64,000 nucleotides of DNA from an uncultured Pelagibacteraceae bacterium. Lineage in GTDB: Bacteria; Pseudomonadota; Alphaproteobacteria; Pelagibacterales; Pelagibacteraceae. The DNA lies in contig CACIYQ010000001.1 in NCBI GenBank assembly GCA_902590915.1, positions 186,001 through 250,000 on the forward strand, read 5' to 3'. Below are positions 29,679 to 40,412 of this stretch, in pieces; positions within the stretch are counted from its first letter, which is position 1, and every line of letters starts with the position of its first letter. Below the pieces are notes generated by a model. The model searched no databases and was not told where the DNA came from. It saw only the letters and a list, made by a program, of their open reading frames with translations. The translations under genes and the position numbers were made by a program.

Positions 29679-31750
29679 ACATTTTTTCTATTATCTACTA
29701 AACTATCAACTACACTTGGATCAGCTAAGGTAGTAGTATCTCCTAGTTGCCCGTGTTCATTAGCAGCGATCTTTCTTAAAATTCTTCTCATTATTTTACC
29801 TGACCTAGTTTTTGGAAGACCAGGAGTAAAATGTATTAAGTCTGGAGTTGCTAGTGGTCCGATTTGTTTTCTAACCCAAAGTTTTAATTCTCTTTCAAGA
29901 TCTCCTGTCTCTGTTTCTCCTGCATTTAAAGTAACGTAGCAATATAAACCGTTTCCTTTTATGTCGTGTGGGTAACCAACTACAGCTGCCTCAGCAACTT
30001 TTGGATGAGCGACAAACGCACTTTCAATTTCCGCAGTACCTAAGTTATGACCAGATACAATAATTACATCATCTACTCGACCAGTGATCCAGTAATATCC
30101 ATCTTTATCTCTTCTGCAGCCATCACCAGTAAAATATTTTCCGTTAAATTGAGAAAAATAGGTGTCAATAAATCTTTGGTGGTCTCCGTACACAGTTCTC
30201 ATTTGTCCTGGCCATGATTGAGCTATGCAAAGTCTTCCTTCACCAGCACCTTTTATCTCTTTGCCATTTTTATCAACAATAACAGGTTTAATTCCATAGA
30301 ATGGTTTTGTAGCTGAACCAGGTTTCAAAGGAATGGCTCCTGTCTGAGGGGCTATCAGTATTCCACCTGTTTCAGTTTGCCACCAAGTATCAACAATTGG
30401 ACACTCTGAGTTCCCAACTGTTTTGTAATACCACATCCAAGCCTCTGGATTAATAGGTTCACCAACTGTTCCAAGTAATTTTAAAGATTTTCTTGAAGTT
30501 TTTTTAACTGGTTTATCACCTTCACGCATTAGAGCTCTAATAGCGGTGGGTGCGGTATAGAAAATATTTACTTTATATTTGTCAACAATTTGCCACCATC
30601 TAGAAGTGTCTGGATAATTAGGAATTCCCTCAAACATTATGGTTGTTGCTCCATTAGCAAGCGGTCCATAAATGATATAGCTATGACCTGTTACCCAGCC
30701 AATGTCAGCAGTACACCAGTAAATATCTTTAGGCTTATAATTAAAAATATATTGATGAGTCATTGATGCATAAACCATATACCCACCAGTCGTATGAAGA
30801 ACACCTTTTGGTTTACCGGTTGAACCTGATGTATATAAAATGAATAAAGGATCTTCTGCATTCATTTCTTCAGGCTCACAATGACTTGATACATCTTTAA
30901 TTAGATCATGATACCAAACATCTCTTTCTTCGTTCCAATTGATGTAATTTCCTGTTCGTTTGACCACAATACATTTTTTTACATTAGGACAACTTGTTAG
31001 CGCCTCATCAGTTGTATATTTCAATGGAATAGTTTTTCCACCTCTAATACCTTCGTCTGCTGTTATGATGTACTCTGACTCGCAATCATTAACCCTGCCC
31101 GAGATAGACTCTGCTGAAAAACCACCAAAGATTATAGAATGAACTGCCCCGATCCTAACGCATGCTAGCATTAAAATTGCAAGCTCAGGGATCATAGTTA
31201 AATAAATTGTTACTCTATCTCCTTTTGTTATTCCAAGTTTTTTTAAACCATTTGCAGCTTTTGAAACTTTTTGATGTAATTGCTTGTAAGATATTTTTTG
31301 ACTATCTTTTGGGTCATCACCAACCCAAATTATTGCAGTTTTATCTTTTTTATCTTTTAAGTGTCTATCAATACAGTTGACTGAAGCATTTAAAGTTCCA
31401 TCATGAAACCATTTAATTTTTACTTCTTTGTTACTGTACTTGACGTCTTTAATTTTTTTATAAGGTTTTATCCAAGTAATTCTCTTTCCTTCTTTCCTCC
31501 AAAAATCATCATTAGTTTTTATAGATTGAGAGTATTTTTGTTGATACTTACTTTTATTTGCTAGACTGGATTTTACCCAAGACGGTTTAGTTTTTATAAT
31601 TATTTCAGGTTGAGAGGCTTCATTCTCTTTTTTAATTTTTGTCTTTTTCTTACTCTTAATTTTTTTGGAAACCTTTTTTACTTTAGTTTTTTTTTTAACT
31701 TTTTTAGAAGATTTTTTTTTTACTTTAGATTTTTTCTTTTTTTTGGGCAT
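29675..31750 (-). CDS. acs: Acetyl-CoA synthetase with Lys-rich N-terminal extension
   Basis: [78 protein letters not shown]. Confidence 0.97.
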
Positions 31751-31765
31751 GTAAAATTTTTTTTT

Positions 31766-32179
31766 TTAAATTCTACTCATGTTATTTATGATTTTCCAGC
31801 TTTTATCATCGATTGGCATCACTGATAATCTGCTTTGTTTAATCAATGCTAAATCCTGTAATTCCTTGCGTTTTTTAATGTCTTCTAGGGAAACTGGTTT
31901 TTCTAATTTCTTTTTAAACTTAACTGTAACAGCAACGAAGCGTCCACTTTTATCAGTTTTGTCTATGTAATGTTCTTTTATAACCTCAACAATACCTACA
32001 ATTTCTTTACCTATGTTTGAATGATAAAAAAAACAAAGGTCACCTTTTTTCATAGCCTTTAAATTTTTTGCAGCCTGATAATTTCTTACACCATCCCAGG
32101 GTGCACCTTTAACACCTGACTTTATTTGTTGATCAATAGACCATAAATCTGGCTCAGACTTAAGTAACCAAAAATTCAT
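31766..32179 (-). CDS. EVE domain-containing protein
   Basis: NFWLLKSEPDLWSIDQQ...GAPWDGVRNYQAAKNLKAMKKGDLCFFYHSN. Confidence 0.95.
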   Translation of the reverse strand: MNFWLLKSEPDLWSIDQQIKSGVKGAPWDGVRNYQAAKNLKAMKKGDLCFFYHSNIGKEIVGIVEVIKEHYIDKTDKSGRFVAVTVKFKKKLEKPVSLEDIKKRKELQDLALIKQSRLSVMPIDDKSWKIINNMSRI

Positions 32180-33252
32180 TATAATTTGACTCCGGCACCC
32201 TTAAGAAAAGCAGCATCCTCGTCAAGGGACCATCTTGGTTTTGCTGGGTGATCTAATCGGCTGAATTGTTTTAATTTAAATTTTTCTAAACCAACCATAG
32301 CTATCATAGCAGCATTATCACCACAAAGTTCTAAAGGTGGAAAAATACTTTGATAATTTTCTTTCTTACATAAACTGATAAGTATGTTCCTAATATTTTT
32401 ATTAGCTGCTACCCCTCCGGCAACTATAAAATTTTTTTCAGTTAGATTATTTTGTTTTTCGAACTCTTTAAAAGCAACTTTAGTTTTTTTATATAAAATT
32501 TTCTCTATTGTTCTTTGAAAAGATGCAGCTAGATCAAATTTTTCCTGATCTGTTTTAATATTTTTTGTTATTTTTAACACCGCCGTTTTAAGACCAGCAA
32601 AAGATAAGTTACACCCACCTTTATTAAAAATAGGTTTTGGTAAATCATATTTATTAGGATCACCTTTTTTTGCTAAAATTTCAATTTTTGGACCACCTGG
32701 AAATTCAATTCCCAAAAGTTTTGCAGTTTTATCAAACGCTTCTCCTAAAGCATCGTCAATGGTTGTTCCTAATCTTTTATATTTTCCTAATCCTTGAACA
32801 TTTAAAAATTGTGAATGTCCACCTGAGATCAACAAAAGTAAATAGGGATATTTTAAATTTGAATTTAACTTAGGACTTAATGCATGACCCTCTAGGTGGT
32901 TAACTGCTATAAAGGGTTTATTTATTGAAGCTGCAAAAGCTTTTCCAAAACTTAAACCAACAGACAGACAAACAATCAAACCAGGTCCTGCAGTGGATGC
33001 TACAGCATCAATTTCATTAATTTTTTTTCCACTGTCATCAATAGCTTTTTGAACAATCCAATCAATTTTATCAATATGTGCTCGTGCAGCTAATTCTGGA
33101 ACTACTCCACCGAAATTTTTATGAACATCAACTTGGCTTGAAACAATGTTCGATAAAATTATTGGATTTCCTTGATCATTTTCAGTTATTATTGATGCTG
33201 CTGTTTCATCACAGCTCGTTTCTATTCCGAGAATTAAGGGTTTTTTGATCAT
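32179..33252 (-). CDS. tsaD: tRNA t6A37 threonylcarbamoyltransferase TsaD
   Basis: LGIETSCDETAASI, HLEGHALSP, LISGGHSQFL. Confidence 0.97.
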   Translation of the reverse strand: MIKKPLILGIETSCDETAASIITENDQGNPIILSNIVSSQVDVHKNFGGVVPELAARAHIDKIDWIVQKAIDDSGKKINEIDAVASTAGPGLIVCLSVGLSFGKAFAASINKPFIAVNHLEGHALSPKLNSNLKYPYLLLLISGGHSQFLNVQGLGKYKRLGTTIDDALGEAFDKTAKLLGIEFPGGPKIEILAKKGDPNKYDLPKPIFNKGGCNLSFAGLKTAVLKITKNIKTDQEKFDLAASFQRTIEKILYKKTKVAFKEFEKQNNLTEKNFIVAGGVAANKNIRNILISLCKKENYQSIFPPLELCGDNAAMIAMVGLEKFKLKQFSRLDHPAKPRWSLDEDAAFLKGAGVKL

Positions 33253-33308
33253 TCAAATAGTTTTTAATAATTGTACAATCTCAATACAAGTAAGAAATAA
33301 ATATATTT

Positions 33309-34226
33309 ATGAATAGAAAAATTTTCATTGGATCTAGAGGTAGCAAGTTGGCTATGATTTATGCTCAAAAGGCTAAAGATAAAATTGTTAAAAACACTGA
33401 TTTTGATGATGAAGATATTGTTATAAAAAAAATTACTACCAAAGGAGACCAGATTCAGGATGTAAGATTGTCAGAGTTTGGTGGAAAAGGATTATTTTCA
33501 AGCAATATAGAAAAAGAACTTCAAGATAAAAACGTTGATATTGCAGTGCACGCACTCAAAGATATGCCAGCTTTTGAAACTAAAGGTCTCAAAACAGATA
33601 CATTTTTAGAAAGAAATGATCCTAGAGAAATTCTTATTACAGCGAATAAAAAAAAATTAGGTGAATTAAAAAAAAATTCTATTGTTGGAACTTCATCTTT
33701 TAGGAGAGAATATCAAATTAAAAATATAAGATCAGATCTTGAATGTAAAATTATTAGAGGAAATGTTGATACACGAATTAAAAAACTTAAAAATGGAGAC
33801 TATGATGCAATAATTTTATCTTATGCAGGAATTAAATTTTTAAAGTTTGAAAGTGAAATTTCAGAGATTTTTTCTCCAGAAGAAATAATTCCAAGTGCTG
33901 GGCAAGGTATAATTGCACTTCAATGTAGAGAGGGCGATGAAGAAATAATCTCAATTTTAAATAAGATAAATCACAACGAAACATTTATGCGGGCACATAT
34001 TGAGCGAAATATTTTAAAAGTTTTGGAAGGTGATTGTGAAACCGCAGTTGGGGCATACTCTAAAATAGAGGCCGATAAAATTACTGTTGAGGCTGAATTA
34101 TTTTCTTTAGATGGTTCTAAAAGATATTATGAAAAAAAAATTGGTAAATCCGAAGACTTTAATCAAATTGGTAATGAAGTGGGTCAAATTTTGAAAACAA
34201 AATCTAATAATTCCTATAAAAGATAG
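33309..34226 (+). CDS. hemC: Hydroxymethylbilane synthase
   Basis: FIGSRGSKLAMIYAQ, IAVHALKDMPAF, LEGDCETAVGAY. Confidence 0.97.
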   Translation: MNRKIFIGSRGSKLAMIYAQKAKDKIVKNTDFDDEDIVIKKITTKGDQIQDVRLSEFGGKGLFSSNIEKELQDKNVDIAVHALKDMPAFETKGLKTDTFLERNDPREILITANKKKLGELKKNSIVGTSSFRREYQIKNIRSDLECKIIRGNVDTRIKKLKNGDYDAIILSYAGIKFLKFESEISEIFSPEEIIPSAGQGIIALQCREGDEEIISILNKINHNETFMRAHIERNILKVLEGDCETAVGAYSKIEADKITVEAELFSLDGSKRYYEKKIGKSEDFNQIGNEVGQILKTKSNNSYKR

Positions 34227-34227
34227 T

Positions 34228-34926
34228 ATGCATATTTTACTTACAAGACCACTTGAGGATTGTTCTGAAATGATAGTTAAATTTAAATCTTTGGGTCATC
34301 AAGTTTCTCATCTTCCTTTAGTGAGTATTGAAAAAGTAGTTCACAAAAAAATAAATTTTCAAGAATATGGTGGACTGATTTTTACTAGCGCCAATGCGGT
34401 AAAGTTTTTAAATCATGAGGAAATTAGTAAGACAATTCAATGCTTCTGTGTTGGAGAAGTTACTGAAAAAAAAGTAAGAAACCATGGTTTTCAAAATACT
34501 ATTGCTGCTGAAGGTAATGTTTCAAATTTGAAGGAGTTAATTTTACAAAACTATGATTTATCAGATGGACCTTTGCTTTATTTGAGTGGAGAAACTATTT
34601 CAGTTGATCTTGATCAACAATTATTAAACGAAGGATATAGTGTTAAGAGAATTATAAATTATAGAGTGAGTCAAAATCAAAATTTTGATGGTGAGTTTGT
34701 TAAAGTGTTGAAACAAAATATGCCTGATATAGCTTATGTTTATTCTCAAAATAGTGCATCTAGTTTTTTAAATTTTATTAAATCTCATCAACTAGAAACT
34801 ATTTGGATGGGTACAAATTTAATGTGTATAGGTGAAAAAGCCTCATCAATATTGAATGAAATTAAATGGAAAAAGATATTTCTTTTTAATCCTGGTGAAG
34901 AAGAGTTTTTGTTATATAAAATTTAG
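34228..34926 (+). CDS. hemD: Uroporphyrinogen-III synthase
   Basis: ILLTRPLEDCSEMIVKFKSLGHQVSHLPLVSIE; follows hemC. Confidence 0.88.
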   Translation: MHILLTRPLEDCSEMIVKFKSLGHQVSHLPLVSIEKVVHKKINFQEYGGLIFTSANAVKFLNHEEISKTIQCFCVGEVTEKKVRNHGFQNTIAAEGNVSNLKELILQNYDLSDGPLLYLSGETISVDLDQQLLNEGYSVKRIINYRVSQNQNFDGEFVKVLKQNMPDIAYVYSQNSASSFLNFIKSHQLETIWMGTNLMCIGEKASSILNEIKWKKIFLFNPGEEEFLLYKI

Positions 34927-34928
34927 TC

Positions 34929-36014
34929 ATGGAAATTATAAATAATTTTTCTGAAATATTTTTATCAGTTTGGAACAAAGGCATTCTAGGAGTAGATATA
35001 TTTCAAATTCTAATTGGAATTGTAATATTTTTAGTATTTCTAATTTTTAGAGGTTTGATTAGTAAATTGGTTATTAAAAAATTAGAAGTCATTTCAAAAC
35101 GAACTACTAATAAGTTAGATGATACATTTGTTAGATCTTTGGAAGGTCCTGCAAGATTTTTACCAATCGTTTTAGGTTTTTTTATTGCGAGCTATTACAT
35201 GACTTTTTCTGCAGAAGGTAGAGATGTAGTAGATACTATTAATAGAACATTGATAACTATTTTAATATTTTGGGTTATTCATCAAATAATCGAACCTGTA
35301 TCTTATATATTAAGTGGACTAGATAAACTTTTAACAAGAGAACTTATTGGATGGATAATAAAGTCCTTAAAAGTATTAATTTTTATACTTGGCTTAGCTG
35401 CAGTTCTTGAGTTATGGGGAATTAAAATTGGCCCAATTATTGCAGGTCTTGGTTTGTTTGGTGTTGCAGTAGCTTTAGGCGCACAAGACTTATTTAAAAA
35501 TTTAATTTCAGGAATTTTAGTATTAGTTGAAAAAAGATTTAAAATTGGAGATTGGATAGCAGTTGATGGCATAATAGAAGGGATAGTTGAAAAAATTGGC
35601 TTTAGGTCAACAACAATTAGAAAGTTTGATAAGTCTCTAGCAATTATTCCAAACTTTCAATTCGCAGAAAATGCAGTCATAAACGTAAGTGAAACCTCAA
35701 ATTGGAGAGTGAGGTGGATTATTACTCTTCAGTATGACTCTACAATTGAGCAATTAAAAAAAGTAAGAGACGAGATAGAAGAATATATAAATAAAAGTGA
35801 AGACTTTAACCAAGCAACAGGGGTTGCTGTTAGAATAGAAAAATTTTCAGATAGTTCTATTGATTTACTTGTGAGATGTTTTACGAACTCTAATAGTTGG
35901 AGCAATTCTCTAGAAGTGAAAGAGAGATTAGCAATTGAAATTAAACAGATAGTTGAGAAAAATGGTGCTTCTTTTGCTTTTCCAAGTCAGTCGATTTATG
36001 TCGAAAAAAAATGA
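34929..36014 (+). CDS. MscS-family mechanosensitive channel
   Basis: GLGLFGVAVALGAQDLFKNLISGILVLVEKRFKIGDWIAV. Confidence 0.95.
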   Translation: MEIINNFSEIFLSVWNKGILGVDIFQILIGIVIFLVFLIFRGLISKLVIKKLEVISKRTTNKLDDTFVRSLEGPARFLPIVLGFFIASYYMTFSAEGRDVVDTINRTLITILIFWVIHQIIEPVSYILSGLDKLLTRELIGWIIKSLKVLIFILGLAAVLELWGIKIGPIIAGLGLFGVAVALGAQDLFKNLISGILVLVEKRFKIGDWIAVDGIIEGIVEKIGFRSTTIRKFDKSLAIIPNFQFAENAVINVSETSNWRVRWIITLQYDSTIEQLKKVRDEIEEYINKSEDFNQATGVAVRIEKFSDSSIDLLVRCFTNSNSWSNSLEVKERLAIEIKQIVEKNGASFAFPSQSIYVEKK

Positions 36015-36301
36015 TTGCAATATTTTATTTAGTTTTACAAATTCTAAAACTCTATTCGTATGTTGTTATCGTCAACGTTGTTATAAGTTGGTTAATTGCT
36101 TTTAGTGTCTTAAATACACAAAATAGATTTGTATATTCTATATTAGAATTAAGCTATAGGCTTACAGATCCAATATTAAATAAAATCAGACGTTTTCTTC
36201 CAAATTTGGGTTCTTTAGATATATCTCCTATAATCCTTCTTATATTGATTTGGTTTATTGAAATGTGTATGAAGCTCTACATTGCGCCAATGATTTTTTA
36301 G
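36011..36301 (+). CDS. YggT family protein
   Basis: YVVIVNVVISWLIAFSVLNTQNRFVYSILELSYRLTDPILNKIRRFLPN. Confidence 0.93.
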   Translation: MIAIFYLVLQILKLYSYVVIVNVVISWLIAFSVLNTQNRFVYSILELSYRLTDPILNKIRRFLPNLGSLDISPIILLILIWFIEMCMKLYIAPMIF

Positions 36302-36311
36302 AAAGATAAAA

Positions 36312-37157
36312 ATGATTTTAATAGACGGAAAGAAAGCTGCTGCAGAGTTAAGAGAAGAGCTTAAACATGAAGTTACAAGTTTAAAAGCTAAATATAATAG
36401 AGTGCCAGGTTTAACAGTTATCTTGATAGGAGATTTAACTCCAAGCCAAATTTATGTGAGAAATAAAGAAAAATCTGCAAATGAGGTAGGTTTAAAATCT
36501 GAAGTTATTAAATATCCAGATTCGGTAGAGGAAAAAACAGTATTAGAAAAAATTGAAGAATTAAATAAAGATGAAACAGTTTCAGGAATCCTAGTTCAGC
36601 TACCGCTGCCAAAACATATTGATAAACAAAAAGTTATTGAAACTATTTTACCGTCAAAAGATGTTGATGGATTTCATCCAATGAATGTAGGAAATCTTTC
36701 TTCTGGATATGAAAGTTCAGTGCCATGTACTCCTTTAGGTTGTTATTTATTAATCAAAAAAGTTGAGCCTAACTTAAAAGGAAAGAAAGCAGTAATAGTT
36801 GGAAGGTCAAATTTAAACGGAAAGCCAATGACGCAACTTCTTTTAAAAGAAAATTGCACAGTAACAATTACTCATTCAAAAACTAAAGACCTGAAAGCAG
36901 AATGTTTAGAGGCAGATATAATAGTTGCTGCTGTTGGAATTCCAGAGCTTGTCAAAGGTGACTGGGTTAAAAAAGATACGATAGTTATTGATGTAGGTAT
37001 AAATAAAACTGACAAAGGAATTGTTGGAGATGTTGATTTTGAAGAAGTTTCTAAAAATGCAAAAGCATTAACGCCAGTCCCAGGTGGCGTTGGACCTATG
37101 ACAATAGCTTGTTTATTGAAAAATACTATAGAGTGTTTCAAAAGATCGCAAATTTAG
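36312..37157 (+). CDS. folD: FolD bifunctional protein
   Basis: GDLTPSQIYVRNKEKSANEVGL, GILVQLPLPKH, VIVGRSNLNGKPM, TPVPGGVGPMT. Confidence 0.98.
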   Translation: MILIDGKKAAAELREELKHEVTSLKAKYNRVPGLTVILIGDLTPSQIYVRNKEKSANEVGLKSEVIKYPDSVEEKTVLEKIEELNKDETVSGILVQLPLPKHIDKQKVIETILPSKDVDGFHPMNVGNLSSGYESSVPCTPLGCYLLIKKVEPNLKGKKAVIVGRSNLNGKPMTQLLLKENCTVTITHSKTKDLKAECLEADIIVAAVGIPELVKGDWVKKDTIVIDVGINKTDKGIVGDVDFEEVSKNAKALTPVPGGVGPMTIACLLKNTIECFKRSQI

Positions 37158-37194
37158 CAATTAAATCTCACAATTTATTCTGTTACTCTAAGAT

Positions 37195-37398
37195 ATGAAA
37201 AAACCAAAGTATCCGTACAGGATTGCCATAATTTTTCTTTTATTAACTTTTCCAACAATTGGAGCTACTCAACTGGGTTGGTACCTTCACGACCAGCAAA
37301 CAGGTTTTGATTATGGAATGATTGTAGGTACAATTTCAGTAGTTTATGCAGCTTACTTATTGTACGAAAAAAAATGGAGAGAGGAAGACGAAGATTAG
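37195..37398 (+). CDS. Small membrane hypothetical protein
   Basis: 67 aa, hydrophobic segments; compact linkage to downstream ORF. Confidence 0.65.
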   Translation: MKKPKYPYRIAIIFLLLTFPTIGATQLGWYLHDQQTGFDYGMIVGTISVVYAAYLLYEKKWREEDED

Positions 37399-37401
37399 TT
37401 T

Positions 37402-37668
37402 ATGGAAAAAATAATTTTTTTTGGCTTAGTAATACCAATTATGGCTTATGTACTATATTTAGGTGGTATGGCAATAATGAACGGATTTAATGCTAAAGAA
37501 GCCAATAGAGCAGAAAAAGAAGAGATCGAAGCGGAGACTAAATCAACCATTTCAACCGATAATAGTTCATTAAGTGATGAGTTAGCAAAATTAAATAGTT
37601 TGCGTGAAAGTGGAGTGCTAACCCAAGAAGAGTTTGAGAAAGCAAAAAACAAATTACTAAATTCTTAA
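37402..37668 (+). CDS. SHOCT-domain small membrane protein
   Basis: DELAKLNSLRESGVLTQEEFEKAKNKLL. Confidence 0.85.
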   Translation: MEKIIFFGLVIPIMAYVLYLGGMAIMNGFNAKEANRAEKEEIEAETKSTISTDNSSLSDELAKLNSLRESGVLTQEEFEKAKNKLLNS

Positions 37669-37669
37669 G

Positions 37670-38461
37670 ATGATAAGAATTATTCCCAATAAAAATAATA
37701 TTGGGGCTGAGATTGACACTGATCTTCAAAAACTTTCAAAAGAAAATTTCAAAATCATTATTAATGCTCTAAATAAATATGGAATGATTTTTTTTAGAAG
37801 ACAAAATCTTTCCTCTAAACATTATGTTGAGTTTGCTAAAAATTTTGGAAAACTTGCAGATTATCCAAGATTAAAAGGATTAAACAAAAAATATCCTCAG
37901 ATAACTGTTGTTCAAAGAAAAGAAAGCGATAAAGGACCAAGTTTTGGTGAACAGTTTCACACAGATTCTATTTATACAAAAAAACCACCAAGATTTACTA
38001 TGTTGCTATCAAAATTAGTTCCCAAAAAAGGAAAAGCAAATACAGAGTTTTGTTCACAATATCATGCTTTTAAAAATCTAACTGAACCTATGAAACGAAA
38101 ATTATCAAGTTTAAAGGGGGTTTATTCCTCTGAGGGTCCAATTTCAATTACCACAAAAGAGAGAGTAAAAGAGAAAGGGAAAAAAATAAAAGAATTAAAA
38201 TCTACTCATAAAATTATAAGAAAAATAAGTTCAAATTATGCAATCTATTCTAGCCCAGGTCATTTAGTTGGATTTCAGCCAAAAATTAAAAATGAAGTTG
38301 ATTTAAAAAAAAAATTATTCAAACACCAAATTAAAAAAAAATTTCAATATTCACTGGAATGGGAAAAAAATCAATTAGCTATTTGGGATAACAGATCCAT
38401 GTTGCATCAAGCTACACCTTTTAAAGGTAATAGAATTATGCACAGAATAACAATTCTTTAA
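37670..38461 (+). CDS. TauD/TfdA-family dioxygenase
   Basis: FGEQFHTDSIYTKKPPRFTMLLSK HxD; WDNRSMLHQATPF. Confidence 0.93.
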   Translation: MIRIIPNKNNIGAEIDTDLQKLSKENFKIIINALNKYGMIFFRRQNLSSKHYVEFAKNFGKLADYPRLKGLNKKYPQITVVQRKESDKGPSFGEQFHTDSIYTKKPPRFTMLLSKLVPKKGKANTEFCSQYHAFKNLTEPMKRKLSSLKGVYSSEGPISITTKERVKEKGKKIKELKSTHKIIRKISSNYAIYSSPGHLVGFQPKIKNEVDLKKKLFKHQIKKKFQYSLEWEKNQLAIWDNRSMLHQATPFKGNRIMHRITIL

Positions 38462-39522
38462 TTTTTTTCCATTAACCACAAACTATCATTTGCTAAAAAA
38501 TAAATTTTACCATTTTCAGGATGAACCTGGATATCTCTTAGCCTTCCAATTTTATTTTTAAAAATTAGACTTTCTTTAACATTTGATAGGTCACTAAAAT
38601 CAAGAGCTCTAAGGGATTTATCTTTCAAAGAAGTTACCAAAGCGAGACCATTCCATTCTTTAAATTCTGAACCTTTGTAAATTGTGATGGCACTAGTTGC
38701 AATTGAAGGAACCCAGTATTTAATAGCTTTTGTAAACCCAGGCTTCCATTTTGGTCCAATTTTGCTGCCTGAATAATTTGTTCCACCCCAACCTAAAATT
38801 TTCCATCCATAGTTTTCACCTTTTTTTGCCTCACCAAACCAGTCGCCTCCTTTAGCGCCGTGATTACTCATATAAATCTTTCCATCAAAAGGAGATAGGG
38901 CTAAACCTTGAGGGTTTCTAATACCTATTTGATATATTTCTGGGAGCCAATCTGATTTTCCTTCAAACTTAGGATTATCTTTTGGAATACTTCCATCTAG
39001 ATGAATTCTAATAATACTTCCAGGATGTTGAGATGGATCTTGTGCAATCATACCTTGTCCTCTTTCACCAGCAGATGCAAATAAATAATTATCTTTAATA
39101 GCAAGCCTTGATCCAAAATGATAACCCGAGTCAATTGGAGGATACGCCTGAAAGATATTTTCAAATTTTAACTCTCTTTTATCAAACATTGCCTTTGCAA
39201 TTGAAGTACTTGTTTTCCAGTTTGATCTATTTTCCGAGTATGAAATCCAAACCGTATTGTCTTGATAAATAATATCTAGCAACCCACCTTGACCAACTAC
39301 TAAAAAATCTAAATTATGTTTAACCTCGAAAATTTCTTTTGAAAGAATGTTAATAATCTTAATTTTTCCACTTTTTTCAGTAACTATAATTTCATTTTCA
39401 CTGATAAAAGATGAACCCCATGGGTCATTAAGTTCGGCTATATTTTCAAACTTAAAATTATCTGAGAAGGAAAAAGTATGATTTAAAAAAAATAAAAAAA
39501 TTGTTAGAAATGTAATTTTCAT
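38458..39522 (-). CDS. PQQ-dependent sugar dehydrogenase-like protein
   Basis: LNDPWGSSFISENEIIVTEKSGKIKII; YQIGIRNPQGLALSPFDGKIYMSNHGAKGGD; signal peptide. Confidence 0.92.
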   Translation of the reverse strand: MKITFLTIFLFFLNHTFSFSDNFKFENIAELNDPWGSSFISENEIIVTEKSGKIKIINILSKEIFEVKHNLDFLVVGQGGLLDIIYQDNTVWISYSENRSNWKTSTSIAKAMFDKRELKFENIFQAYPPIDSGYHFGSRLAIKDNYLFASAGERGQGMIAQDPSQHPGSIIRIHLDGSIPKDNPKFEGKSDWLPEIYQIGIRNPQGLALSPFDGKIYMSNHGAKGGDWFGEAKKGENYGWKILGWGGTNYSGSKIGPKWKPGFTKAIKYWVPSIATSAITIYKGSEFKEWNGLALVTSLKDKSLRALDFSDLSNVKESLIFKNKIGRLRDIQVHPENGKIYFLANDSLWLMEKN

Positions 39523-39525
39523 AAT

Positions 39526-40236
39526 TTATTGAGATCTTCCTTGAAAATAGTATTCTTTATTTTTGTTTAATTTGACTATATCTTTTGTATCAAACCATTT
39601 GTCACCAAAAACACTAATATTTCCTTTCACTCTTAGAGTATTGTTAACAATTTTAGTTTCACAGTAAGTTTTATTTCCCATTAATGTTCCAGTAAGAGCA
39701 CGTTTTTTATATTTCATCACAGTTTTTATATCGTTAAAAGTTGTATTAATTGCACATGGTCCAATTTCAGTCATGCCCCAATTTACCATAAAGTTGCACC
39801 CTTTTTTGACATAATCTATTATTAATTTCCACTCAACTGGTTCACTGCCACAAGTTATCCATAAATTTTTTAAATCTAGATTTTTAAAAGACTTTGTTAA
39901 TGAAATGGCTTTCGCATGGTTGGGTGTAATATGTGTATGTGTAAATTTTTTAACTTTTTTACAAAAATTATATGCGTTAAATTTTTCTATTAATATTTCA
40001 GCTCCTACTTCGTAACCTGGTAAAGTTTGTGCCAAAAGTCCACCCGCATGTTCCATTTTACATACTGTGTATATTTTACTTTTAGAGGAGATTTTTTGGC
40101 ATTCTCTTGAAATTTCATTCGCGTATTTTAATTTTCTTGGAGACTGAAAAATTTTTTTTTGTGGGCCGGTAGTACCACTGGACTTGATTTCAATTCCGTT
40201 TTTCAATATCTGAGCTAAATTGTTTTTCTGTTCCAT
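39526..40236 (-). CDS. Short ANL-superfamily adenylating enzyme core
   Basis: IKSSGTTGPQKKIFQSP (A3), VNWGMTEIGPC (A5), WFDTKDIVKLNKNKEYYFQGRSQ (A7 to A8 hinge); lacks the usual N-terminal subdomain and C-terminal lid. Confidence 0.75.
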   Translation of the reverse strand: MEQKNNLAQILKNGIEIKSSGTTGPQKKIFQSPRKLKYANEISRECQKISSKSKIYTVCKMEHAGGLLAQTLPGYEVGAEILIEKFNAYNFCKKVKKFTHTHITPNHAKAISLTKSFKNLDLKNLWITCGSEPVEWKLIIDYVKKGCNFMVNWGMTEIGPCAINTTFNDIKTVMKYKKRALTGTLMGNKTYCETKIVNNTLRVKGNISVFGDKWFDTKDIVKLNKNKEYYFQGRSQ

Positions 40237-40411
40237 CCACAATTTTTTTTGCTAACTTGTAGGGTGTAAATGCAAAAATCCAAGGAAAAAAACTATGTAT
40301 CACACCTGTAAAAAAAATTAATAAAGCTAAAAGATTATAGTAACTAGCGTACAAAAAATGTTTTATCCAACTTGAGTTAATTTTTTTTAAATGATGAATA
40401 TCAAAGTCCAT
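40190..40411 (-). CDS. Small hydrophobic protein, DUF6356-like
   Basis: MDFDIHHLKKINSSWIKHFLYASYYNLLALLIFFTGVIHSFFPWIFAFTPYKLAKKIVD. Confidence 0.65.
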   Translation of the reverse strand: MDFDIHHLKKINSSWIKHFLYASYYNLLALLIFFTGVIHSFFPWIFAFTPYKLAKKIVDGTEKQFSSDIEKRN

Positions 40412-40412
40412 T

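Noticed and set aside
31610-31825. Phe-rich plus-strand ORF ([25 protein letters not shown]...)
   Set aside because: It is the antisense shadow of the Lys-rich acs N-terminus; low-complexity artefact.
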